Assembly: GCA_015663855.1 (NCBI GenBank)
Contig: DQRJ01000035.1
Location: 1 to 11,880 of the forward strand
Length of the DNA stretch: 11,880 nucleotides
Direction of reading: 5' to 3'
Source: Flavobacteriales bacterium
Lineage (GTDB): Bacteria; Bacteroidota; Bacteroidia; Flavobacteriales_D; Sanyastnellaceae
Below the pieces are notes generated by a model. The model was not told the DNA's origin, did not search any database, and was given only the letters and a program-made list of their open reading frames with translations. Both the position numbers and the translations under genes were made by a program. Of this stretch, positions 1 through 7,555 are shown piece by piece (position 1 is the stretch's first letter; each line of letters begins with the position of its first letter).

Positions 1-2456
1 ACATTGCTATCGCGCAAGACGCTAGTTACATGCTAGTAGCTGCAACTAATGGACGTGTGTATAGATCTACAAACGCTCAGTTTTCTAACTTCGAGGTGAT
101 TACATCAGGGGGGACGAATACAGGAAACTTACCACAAAGTGGTATAGGTAGAGCTCGTATTGCTATCTCACAAGATGATCCGAACCACGCTTTTGCGCTA
201 TACGCAACATCTGGTGGAAGCTTTTACGGACTTTATCATTCTGATGGTGCTTCGGAGATGGGGTCTTGGACAGTTTGCTGGCCTGGTGGGAATGATTCTT
301 ATACTCCTCTTCCAAGGTCTCAAGGTATTTACGATCTTGCTTTAGGAATTAAGAAAGGACAGCCAGACTTGGCTTACGTAGGAGGTATATCACTTTGGCG
401 TTCAGGACCTAATCAACAGGCTGAACCCGCTGCTGCTTCATTCGATTTCCCTGGATTCGAATACGGTGTTCACGCGGATCTACATGAAATTGTATTTACT
501 GAAGAAGGAACGATGTTTATCGCTTCTGACGGAGGGCTTTACAAGAGTACTGACGGTGGAATGAGCTACACGGAGTGTAATCACAAATACAATGTCACTC
601 AGTTTTACGGCATTGCTCACAGTGCTAGTTCTGCTGTTTTAGGTGGAACGCAAGACAATGGATCATTATTTATTCCGGCAAACAACTATTTCTTAAGCAA
701 CCTTAATGCTGTTGAAGTTCACGGTGGTGACGGATTTGACTGTGCGATAAGTCAAGTTACTGAATCTCCTGAGCATTCTTTTGCTTGGTTTGCAGCGTCA
801 CAAAACGGAGGCCTTGCACGTGGAACTGTTTCTCCAAGTGAAATTGTCAATCTAGGTTCTTTTTATGATCCTGTAATGAGTGAATTGATTGACGATAACG
901 GTGATTTAGGGCAATTCTACACTTGTTTGAATTTATATGAGGATACTGAGGATGAAGACTCTCAGCAAGATATAATCCTTGTTAACCCGTATGGAGAAAC
1001 CGTTACAGACAGTACTTTTACTTTAGCTACAAATAGCCAAAATCTTCCTATTGAGTATACACTTGCAGAAGGAGAGGAGCTTAAGTACTACGATCAAATT
1101 ATCCGACCTGAATTGCTTCTCACAGAAGCCCTTACTGAGGATCCTGATTATTTTTGGTTAGACCCACAAGTAAGTGTAGAGCAGTTCGTTTGCGTAAACG
1201 ATACTTTAAGCACTGATACCGTTCAAGTCATTATTGAAATTATCCCAAACCTTCTAGATACTGTTATGGAGGTTGATGGGGTCTTTTATGACGTTACGCT
1301 AGACTTAGGTAACGATACTATATGGGGCGATGAGGCACAGTACGATATTGTAGAGATCTGCGATACAATGTACTTACACGCTGCTGACACTACTTTCGAT
1401 CAGCCTGGAAGAATCTTAGTTCAAGATCCATACACGACGATGTTAACTATCGGTTTTAGAGGAAATGAAGGAATTTGGATGACTCGCGAGGCCCTCAACT
1501 TCAATACTCAGCCTGAGTGGGTGCGTTTAGGAGCTGCTCCTGGTGGATTCGCTGGAACGAAAGCTATTGAGTATGTCGTGAATGATGAAGATCACGCGGG
1601 TGATGTAATGTTTGTGAGTGGTTGGAACGGTACTCTTTACCGCTTCTCTGGCTTGAAAAATGTAATTTCTCAGGAGGATGTGGATGATAACGTAGTTATA
1701 GACCAAATAGTTTCTTCTGCCGGTAGTGGAATCACTGGAATAAGCGTAGATCCTAATAACGCTAATCACGTTGTTATCTCAATCGGAGGTTACGGTGCTG
1801 TAGGTGCTGGTAAAGTTCGCGAGTCTTGGGATGCTCTTTCAGCTTCTCCGACGTTCTCAAATATTTGGTCTGCACCAGGATTGAACAATATGCCTATGTA
1901 CGATGTTGTGATTGATTTCCAAGACGCTTCTGGGTCGACTATAATTGTCGGTACAGAGTATGGAGCCTTCATTACAGATAATGGTGGGGCGGATTGGACT
2001 ATCGCCAACTTAGGGATGGCTATTACTGCAGAATCGCTAACGGCTCCAGTATTTGACCTTAAGCAGCAATGGCGTTCAGAAACTATGTGGAGTTCACCTA
2101 CGAACACAGGAGCTATTTACTCGGGAACACACGGACGTGGTATTTTTAGATCTGATAGCTTCTTAGGAGCTGAAGAGTTGGCTATTTCAGGAAACGTAAC
2201 TCCAGAAAGTCTCTTAATCTACCCTAACCCTGTTACTTCATCTGATCTTCAGGTGAGTACAGCTGGATTTACAGGTAAAGTTTCTTTAGAGATATACGAC
2301 CTGCAAGGAAGAGTAGTTTATTCGGAAGTTATTGCAAATGCTCAAGGCAGCGAGAGAGCTGTCGTTGATGTTAGCGATTTAGATAACGGGACTTACGTTG
2401 TACGTATGTCAAGTTCAGTTAAAGCCCTTGCTTCGAAGCTTGTCGTAAGACGCTAG
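1..2456 (+). CDS. Secreted beta-propeller (Asp-box/VPS10-like) protein with T9SS type A sorting domain, 5'-partial
   Basis: The reading frame is already open at base 3 and runs through the first ATG (base 30) without a break, so the gene starts upstream of the window and no signal peptide is visible. At least 817 residues are present. Short motifs such as VYRSTN (near 57-74), GGLYKSTDGG (about 531-560) and ITDNGGADW (about 1971-1997) resemble Asp-box/BNR repeats of sialidase- or VPS10-like beta-propellers. A very acidic block occupies 882-1427. The C-terminus, from the YPNP motif at 2220-2231 through YDLQGRVV and GTYVVR to the final VVRR, is a typical T9SS type A sorting domain, which in this system directs export across the outer membrane and is then removed. 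I infer a surface-attached or released protein; the substrate is unknown. No catalytic residues can be assigned, so an adhesin or a hydrolase is equally possible. A terminator follows. Confidence 0.85.
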   Translation, partial: IAIAQDASYMLVAATNGRVYRSTNAQFSNFEVITSGGTNTGNLPQSGIGRARIAISQDDPNHAFALYATSGGSFYGLYHSDGASEMGSWTVCWPGGNDSYTPLPRSQGIYDLALGIKKGQPDLAYVGGISLWRSGPNQQAEPAAASFDFPGFEYGVHADLHEIVFTEEGTMFIASDGGLYKSTDGGMSYTECNHKYNVTQFYGIAHSASSAVLGGTQDNGSLFIPANNYFLSNLNAVEVHGGDGFDCAISQVTESPEHSFAWFAASQNGGLARGTVSPSEIVNLGSFYDPVMSELIDDNGDLGQFYTCLNLYEDTEDEDSQQDIILVNPYGETVTDSTFTLATNSQNLPIEYTLAEGEELKYYDQIIRPELLLTEALTEDPDYFWLDPQVSVEQFVCVNDTLSTDTVQVIIEIIPNLLDTVMEVDGVFYDVTLDLGNDTIWGDEAQYDIVEICDTMYLHAADTTFDQPGRILVQDPYTTMLTIGFRGNEGIWMTREALNFNTQPEWVRLGAAPGGFAGTKAIEYVVNDEDHAGDVMFVSGWNGTLYRFSGLKNVISQEDVDDNVVIDQIVSSAGSGITGISVDPNNANHVVISIGGYGAVGAGKVRESWDALSASPTFSNIWSAPGLNNMPMYDVVIDFQDASGSTIIVGTEYGAFITDNGGADWTIANLGMAITAESLTAPVFDLKQQWRSETMWSSPTNTGAIYSGTHGRGIFRSDSFLGAEELAISGNVTPESLLIYPNPVTSSDLQVSTAGFTGKVSLEIYDLQGRVVYSEVIANAQGSERAVVDVSDLDNGTYVVRMSSSVKALASKLVVRR

Positions 2457-2481
2457 AAGGTTAGACGAAATAAATAGAATT

Positions 2482-2516
2482 AAAAAAGGGAGGCCATTTT
2501 CGGTCTCCCTTTTTTC
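2482..2516. terminator. Bidirectional intrinsic terminator
   Basis: A hairpin with arms GGGAGGCC and GGTCTCCC (one G-T wobble) and loop ATTTT is flanked by A6 on the left and T6 on the right. It can therefore end transcription in both directions. It lies between the convergent 3' ends of the T9SS protein gene (stop at 2456) and lpxH (stop at 2535). Confidence 0.85.
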
Positions 2517-2534
2517 GCTAAAACGATAAAAGAA

Positions 2535-3311
2535 CTATCCTTTTAGAAGTGTGAGTTTTCCGTCTATCAACTTCGCAGAGCTGAAGTGCGTAATCCAGTC
2601 ACCAATATTAATATAGCGAGATGCGGTTTCTTGGGTATCGAGCTTAGTTAGTTCTAAATCTAAGGGGATGTGTCGATGACCGAATATGAAGCAATTTATT
2701 GAAGGATCAGTCGAAAGGTGATTTTCACAATACTGGAAAAGGTTCTCATTCGAGGAAGAAGTAAACTCTCCTCCGCTCTTGCCTCCTGCGGCTCGTGAGT
2801 TACGGGAGAGTCGAGTTGCGAGGCGGATTCCGAGGTCGGGGTGGAGGCAGCGAAATAGGAATTGGGCGAATTTACTTAAGTATATCTTTTTCGTGAATTT
2901 GTAACCGGTCTCGCCTGGGCCTAGACCATCGCCGTGCCCGATAAGGCATTTAAGGCCGTCCCATTCTTTGATAACGGGCGATTTATGAAGTGTTACGCCG
3001 AGCTCGGACTCAAGATAGCCGAACGACCATAGGTCGTGGTTCCCTACGTGATAATGAATGGGGATGCCTAGGTCGGTTATTTTCGCAATAGTTCCTAGGA
3101 GACGTACTCCACCTTTAGGAACTACATTAGAATATTCGAACCAGAAATCGAAAAGGTCGCCTAGGAGATGTATTTCCGTTGCGCCCTCGTTAACAGCATT
3201 TTCTAGCCAGGCGACAAATTTCAACTCGCGCTTACGACTGCTAGATAAATCGGGGACACCTAGGTGAAGGTCCGAAGCGAAATAAACTTTGTGAGTCAAT
3301 TCGGAATTCAA
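2535..3311 (-). CDS. lpxH: UDP-2,3-diacylglucosamine diphosphatase LpxH
   Basis: Calcineurin-like metallophosphoesterase that hydrolyses UDP-2,3-diacylglucosamine to lipid X and UMP in lipid A synthesis, at the inner face of the cytoplasmic membrane. Counting from the TTG at 3311 (258 aa), the metal-binding motifs are in family order: SDLHLG (13-18), GDLFDFW (51-57), GNHD (90-93), GHGD (125-128) and GHRH (211-214). The length fits the family. The frame stays open to an ATG at 3461, but that start would bury about 150 bases in the thioredoxin domain of the upstream gene and add an Arg/Cys-rich, unconserved-looking leader, so I reject it. The TTG at 3311 overlaps the upstream stop as TTGA, matching the ATGA overlap at the previous junction. 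A second TTG at 3299, giving MTHKVYFASD, is a good alternative. It is the last gene of the lpxK operon. Confidence 0.9.
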   Translation of the reverse strand: MNSELTHKVYFASDLHLGVPDLSSSRKRELKFVAWLENAVNEGATEIHLLGDLFDFWFEYSNVVPKGGVRLLGTIAKITDLGIPIHYHVGNHDLWSFGYLESELGVTLHKSPVIKEWDGLKCLIGHGDGLGPGETGYKFTKKIYLSKFAQFLFRCLHPDLGIRLATRLSRNSRAAGGKSGGEFTSSSNENLFQYCENHLSTDPSINCFIFGHRHIPLDLELTKLDTQETASRYINIGDWITHFSSAKLIDGKLTLLKG

Positions 3312-4510
3312 TCTAAGAGTTTTTCGAGTTCTAAGTCTAACGCACGTCCTCGAAGATGTGTCTTTACGATTATCCCGTCCCGGCCTACAAGCACAGTGTG
3401 AGGAATACTCGATATCCCGTACGCCCTTGATGCAACATTCTGCCATCCTTTCAGGTCGCATACATGGTTAGGCCAAATAAGACCATCCTTTTCAATAGCT
3501 TTTAGCCATTTATCCTTGTTGCTATCTAAAGACACTGAGAACACCTCGAATCCTTTAGAGTTGAACTCGTTGTATGCACGTACTACGTTTGGATTCTCAC
3601 GTCTACAAGGCCCACACCATGAAGACCAGAAATCGATAAGGACGACTTTTCCTCTGAGGTCGCTTAGTTTACGAATGTTGCCGTCTGGATCTTCCATCAC
3701 GATATCAAGCGCTTCATCACCTACTCCGAATTGACCATTCTTTCTTGTTTGCTTCTTTGCAGGAGGAGATTGGTTAGGGATAGTCCTACTCGAAATAGAG
3801 GCGTCGTATTTACCCTTAAGCATAGCATAGTAATGCGAGTCAGCGAATGTCTTAGATAAAGATTTGATTACTGCTTTATAAGCTGCACCGTTCTTTTTAG
3901 GGTCTAAGTTTTCAAGCGCTGCAAGTGTTGCCGGACTTTCTGGGTTCTGTTTGATGAAATCAAGACTTAATTTATCTAACCCTGCGATTATCGTTTTTAA
4001 ACTTTTCGTAGCAGCCACTTGTGCATCTCCGGATAGTAGTTGGAGTGATTTTTGGACTATAAGAAGCGAGTCTTGAAGAGGCATAAGCCGAATGTAAAAT
4101 GTTGCAAGAAGCTCACTTGTAGGGGACCCCTTTATTTCAGCATCAGATAAATACCCCGTTTCGTCAGGAATTGTAGCCGTGACTATTGGTGCTTCGGTTG
4201 AATCTGTGATTAAAACTACAGGCCAACGTTTATCTAAAATGAGTTGGTGGTATCCCTTTTTTAAAGGAGAGTCTGGAGTGAATGAGAAGTTTCCATTAGA
4301 ATCAGTTTCAGTGCCCCCAACTTTGACTAAAGCTCCATTCTTAAAGCTACGCAAAAGGATGGGTGTCGATTCAGAAACTCCAGAGAATTGCCCCGAAATA
4401 GTCCCAGGATTGTCGGGAGCTGAACTTTCACTAGCGCATCCTGAAAATAGAAGGCTCACCGTGCTTAAAAAGACGATAGAAAGAAATGTTATAACTGTAG
4501 AAAGATTCAT
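3308..4510 (-). CDS. DUF4369/TlpA-like thiol-disulfide oxidoreductase lipoprotein
   Basis: A 400-residue protein with a hydrophobic signal peptide ending in a lipobox-like FSGC, which makes Cys25 the likely lipidated residue and places the protein in the periplasm or envelope. Residues about 35-135 look like the DUF4369 beta domain often found ahead of thioredoxin folds in Bacteroidota. A helical linker follows. From about 260 to the end is an AhpC/TSA-Redoxin/TlpA-type thioredoxin domain with active site WCGPC (Cys299, Cys302; bases 3605-3616) and the conserved cis-proline in SSIPHT (Pro370). The expected role is reduction or isomerisation of protein disulfides outside the cytoplasm; the client is unknown. 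The ATG overlaps the lpxK stop as ATGA (4507-4510) and its own stop overlaps the lpxH start, so the three genes are almost certainly cotranscribed. Confidence 0.92.
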   Translation of the reverse strand: MNLSTVITFLSIVFLSTVSLLFSGCASESSAPDNPGTISGQFSGVSESTPILLRSFKNGALVKVGGTETDSNGNFSFTPDSPLKKGYHQLILDKRWPVVLITDSTEAPIVTATIPDETGYLSDAEIKGSPTSELLATFYIRLMPLQDSLLIVQKSLQLLSGDAQVAATKSLKTIIAGLDKLSLDFIKQNPESPATLAALENLDPKKNGAAYKAVIKSLSKTFADSHYYAMLKGKYDASISSRTIPNQSPPAKKQTRKNGQFGVGDEALDIVMEDPDGNIRKLSDLRGKVVLIDFWSSWCGPCRRENPNVVRAYNEFNSKGFEVFSVSLDSNKDKWLKAIEKDGLIWPNHVCDLKGWQNVASRAYGISSIPHTVLVGRDGIIVKTHLRGRALDLELEKLLD

Positions 4511-5565
4511 TTTGTTCTTGTTGAAGTTGCAAATATCGGAGATTCAAGCCACTCATCAACCCAATTCTCGATAGCTTCTGAATCATGCCATTTTACCGAC
4601 AGAGGAATTATCACTAATCGCACGCCTTTTAACGCATCCATAAAGGGTTTTATTCTGACGGCGTCTTTAGCGGTGGTAACAATTCCTTCAAGGTTTTCGG
4701 AATTAATGCAAATCACCCAGTTGTTAATGTCTTTTGCTGTGAATTCGTAGTGATCTGAGTAGGATTGCCTCCTTACGACGTCCCAGTTTTTTGCCAAACC
4801 ATCCATGAATCTTTCAGGCGCTGCTACTCCACTCACCGCTAACACCCTAGGCCTACTGTTTTTATCGATTCTCTCAAATTCATTTCCGACAACCATTTCA
4901 GAGGAAAAAACTGCAATCCTATTTTCTTTAGTCCTATCGGATTTAGGGAGTGGAAACGTTTTTTTATCAAAGTTCCGAGTGTAAATCCATGCATCGAATT
5001 CTTTCGCCCGGTATTTAAGATCGCGCAAATCACCTGAGGGTAGGAGAGCCTGACTTTCTATAGGTCTGTTAGAGTCGATCAGCAGTACAGACCTGTCTGG
5101 GATTAATGCTCTATGTTGCAGTCCATCATCTAGAACTACAACTTTCACCTTTGGGAATTGACTTGCGATATCTTCAATCCCGACTAGGCGGTTTTCGCAA
5201 ACGACAATAGGATGGTTTGGGTTTAAAGATTTGAGTAATTTCGGTTCGTCACCCACTAAATGCCAATCTGTATCCTCTTCTACAACAAAAAAACCTTTTG
5301 TTTTCCGGCCATAACCCCTGCTCAGAAGTGCCACATGCTCTGCTCCGCCAAGTTTTCTGGCTAAAATCTTAAGAAAAATCGATGCGTGAGGCGTTTTCCC
5401 CGTCCCCCCAGCATGCAGATTTCCAATAACTAGCGTAGGTATTCGACCTTTTTCACTCTTAAAAAGCTTGAAATCATAGGCCAAATGCCTTAAATACAGC
5501 CCAATGCCATGAAGTGCGCTAAAAGGCGCAAAAACAATTCGTCTTATAAGTATCTTAGTCGTCAT
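4507..5565 (-). CDS. lpxK: Tetraacyldisaccharide 4'-kinase LpxK
   Basis: Membrane-associated kinase that phosphorylates the 4' position of the tetraacyldisaccharide 1-phosphate precursor to give lipid IVA. The 352-residue length is normal. The N-terminal segment IRRIVFAPFSALHGIGLYLR is the usual membrane-associated helix. It is followed by the Walker A motif GNLHAGGTGKT (48-58), SRGYGR (82-87), GDEP (105-108) and the Walker B-like DDGLQH (146-151). The start ATG at 5565 gives the family-typical short leader before the helix. It shares two bases with the start codon of the divergent Nif3-like gene, so the promoter must lie inside that neighbour; I could not find a convincing one. First gene of the operon with the TlpA-like lipoprotein and lpxH. 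Confidence 0.95.
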   Translation of the reverse strand: MTTKILIRRIVFAPFSALHGIGLYLRHLAYDFKLFKSEKGRIPTLVIGNLHAGGTGKTPHASIFLKILARKLGGAEHVALLSRGYGRKTKGFFVVEEDTDWHLVGDEPKLLKSLNPNHPIVVCENRLVGIEDIASQFPKVKVVVLDDGLQHRALIPDRSVLLIDSNRPIESQALLPSGDLRDLKYRAKEFDAWIYTRNFDKKTFPLPKSDRTKENRIAVFSSEMVVGNEFERIDKNSRPRVLAVSGVAAPERFMDGLAKNWDVVRRQSYSDHYEFTAKDINNWVICINSENLEGIVTTAKDAVRIKPFMDALKGVRLVIIPLSVKWHDSEAIENWVDEWLESPIFATSTRTK

Positions 5566-6682
5566 GGAATCTCAGAACGCCCTGAAGGTACGCGACATAA
5601 CGCGTTTGTTAGAGGAGTGGGCACCTCCCTTTCTACAAGAGTCTTATGATAACTCTGGATTAATTGTGGGGAGCAATAACGCTCCCGTCACGAAAGTGCT
5701 TGTCTCTCTCGATTGTACAGAGGAAGTCGTAGCAGAAGCAGAACGCGAAGGAGCACAGCTTATTGTAAGCCACCACCCAATAGTTTTTTCAGGATTGAAA
5801 AGATTGACAGGTGCTAATTACGTAGAGAGAACAGTTCTAAGAGCGATTAAGTCAGGAATAGCGCTCTACGCTATCCACACGAACTTAGACAACATCAAGT
5901 CAGGGGTTAATTATGAACTAGCAACCGCTTTAGGTTGTCTCCCCGAGACATTGAAAATACTTCGCCCTAAACCGGAACTTCTTGATAAAGTTACAGTTTA
6001 CTGCCCTGACGAACATCTCGAAACAGTTAAAGACGCAATGTTCTCCGCCGGAGCTGGTAATATCGGTAATTACGATAATTGCAGTTTTTCCTCTTCAGGA
6101 AATATGTCATTTAGACCCAATTCGGATGCAAATCCATCTGTAGGAGAAATTGGGGAGGTGAATACAGGTTCTGAATCTAAAATTGAAGTTTTAGTGGAGA
6201 GATGGAAGACCGGAAATGTCATTTCTGCGGCTTCTCAAGTTCATCCTTATGAGGAAATGGCATATTTCATCACTCAGATATCAAATAAAGATAAAAATAT
6301 TGGTGCTGGAATGATAGGTAAACTACCCGAGCCAATTGATTGGGAAGTGTTCTTAGATAACACCAAATCTGCTCTTAAAGTCACTCATATTAAGCACACT
6401 AATCCGCCTAAGGAAAAGGTCTGTACCATCGCTGTTTGCGGGGGGTCAGGCTCATTTTTACTTCGGGATGCGATTTCGAAAAAGGCTGATGTTTTCCTTA
6501 CCTCAGATTTCAAATATCATGAGTTTTTCGATGCAGAAAACAAGATATTAATTGCAGATGTAGGACATTATGAAAGCGAATGGCGAACAAGTAAGCTGAT
6601 TGTCAGTAGAATCAAGCAAAAATTCACTAATTTCGCGGTTCGTTTGGCAACAACTAATACGAACCCTGTTCAAATCCGTTGA
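5564..6682 (+). CDS. Nif3-like dinuclear metal centre hexameric protein (GTP cyclohydrolase I type 2 homolog)
   Basis: A 372-residue member of the Nif3/YbgI/YqfO family, in the long form with a middle domain. Likely metal ligands are His70-His71 (VSHHPIVF), His105 and Asp109 (AIHTNLDN), and His335 and Glu339 (GHYESEW). The middle part, about residues 130-245, carries the GNIGNYDNCSF and HPYEEMAYF signatures of the PII/CutA-like insert seen in YqfO-type members. The biochemical role of this family is not settled; the cyclohydrolase name is a database label and should not be taken as shown. The ATG at 5564-5566 is the first start in frame and lies 8 codons ahead of the KVRDITRLLE that begins the conserved domain. 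The next gene begins 18 bases after the stop, so the two are probably cotranscribed. Confidence 0.92.
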   Translation: MESQNALKVRDITRLLEEWAPPFLQESYDNSGLIVGSNNAPVTKVLVSLDCTEEVVAEAEREGAQLIVSHHPIVFSGLKRLTGANYVERTVLRAIKSGIALYAIHTNLDNIKSGVNYELATALGCLPETLKILRPKPELLDKVTVYCPDEHLETVKDAMFSAGAGNIGNYDNCSFSSSGNMSFRPNSDANPSVGEIGEVNTGSESKIEVLVERWKTGNVISAASQVHPYEEMAYFITQISNKDKNIGAGMIGKLPEPIDWEVFLDNTKSALKVTHIKHTNPPKEKVCTIAVCGGSGSFLLRDAISKKADVFLTSDFKYHEFFDAENKILIADVGHYESEWRTSKLIVSRIKQKFTNFAVRLATTNTNPVQIR

Positions 6683-6700
6683 TTTACAACATAGTGACCC

Positions 6701-7504
6701 ATGGCAACTAAAAAGACCCTTACTGCAGAGGATAGACTCCGCGCTTTATATGACTTACAACTTATTGATAGCCGAATCGATCGTATCCGTGTGGTGCGAG
6801 GTGAGCTACCTTTAGAAGTTGAAGATCTTGAAAATGATATTGCTGGTCTTACGGCTCGTCTAGAAAAGATGGAGGAGGAGAACGACATGGTAAGTCAAAG
6901 AATCACTGCTTACGAGATTCAAATCAAGGAGAGCCAATCTCTTATTGAGAAATACGAGGAGCAGCAGAATAACGTGAGAAATAACCGTGAATTTGAGTCT
7001 TTAAACAAAGAGGTTGAATACCAAACCCTTGAGATTGAACTTTGTGAGAAGCGCATTCGCGAATGCAAAGCTCAGCAGTTACAAAAATCTGATGGGCTAG
7101 AGAATCTTCGTGATAAGAATGAACAACGAGCTGCAGACCTTGCTTCTAAGCAGTCTGAGTTAGAAGAAATCATCGCAGAAACTCAAGCGGAAGAGGAGGT
7201 GCTCCTTAAACAGAGTGAGAAGATGGCAAAAACTATCGACGATCGTCTACTTCGCACGTACTCTAGAATTCGCAGCGCAGCTAAGAATGGTTTGGCAGTA
7301 GTTCCTATCGAACGTCAGGCAAGTGCAGGAACTTTTATCAAGATTCCACCACAACGCCAAATCGATATCGCACAACGTAAGCAAATCATAGTTGATGAGC
7401 ACAGTGGTCGTATCCTCGTAGATAAAGCTCTTGCTGAAGAAGAGCGTGAGCGCATGGATGCAATCATGAATAAAGAACTTAAGAAACTAAAGAAAGCAAA
7501 ATAG
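6701..7504 (+). CDS. DUF164/C4-type zinc-ribbon family coiled-coil protein lacking all four zinc cysteines
   Basis: A 267-residue protein. Residues about 10-190 are a long, charged coiled coil (EEENDMVSQR, NNREFESLNKEVEYQ). The C-terminal part, NGLAVVPIER through KIPPQRQ to SGRILVDKALAEEE, is the signature of the C4 zinc-ribbon family usually found beside Nif3-like genes. In typical members this part has CxxC-x20-CxxC; here the same positions are Ser208, Thr211, Asp232 and Ser235 with exact spacing, and the protein has no zinc-binding cysteine pair. Two of the four codons (ACT, GAT) differ from TGT/TGC by at least two bases, so sequencing error is unlikely. The ribbon fold may persist without metal. 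Family members are described as putative nucleic-acid- or partner-binding proteins; the role here is unknown. Start ATG at 6701 gives MATKKTLT. A terminator follows at once. Confidence 0.9.
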   Translation: MATKKTLTAEDRLRALYDLQLIDSRIDRIRVVRGELPLEVEDLENDIAGLTARLEKMEEENDMVSQRITAYEIQIKESQSLIEKYEEQQNNVRNNREFESLNKEVEYQTLEIELCEKRIRECKAQQLQKSDGLENLRDKNEQRAADLASKQSELEEIIAETQAEEEVLLKQSEKMAKTIDDRLLRTYSRIRSAAKNGLAVVPIERQASAGTFIKIPPQRQIDIAQRKQIIVDEHSGRILVDKALAEEERERMDAIMNKELKKLKKAK

Positions 7505-7523
7505 CTTTTCTATTTCTAGAACG

Positions 7524-7555
7524 AAAAAAGGCTCGCATTTAGCGGGCCTTTTTTT
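7524..7555. terminator. Bidirectional intrinsic terminator
   Basis: Arms GGCTCGC and GCGGGCC (one wobble pair) with loop ATTTA lie between A6 and T7. It serves the zinc-ribbon-family gene (stop at 7504). Read on the other strand, it also serves the convergent outer-membrane protein gene, whose stop codon (7556-7554) sits inside the T/A tract. Confidence 0.85.

Noticed and set aside
3312..3461. ATG at 3461 as the start of LpxH
   Set aside because: It would overlap the conserved thioredoxin domain of the upstream gene and add an Arg/Cys-rich leader ahead of the first metal-binding motif.
5551..5558. TATCTTAG as a -7 box for the Nif3-like gene
   Set aside because: One mismatch to TAnnTTTG and no TTG at the right distance upstream; too weak to list as a promoter.
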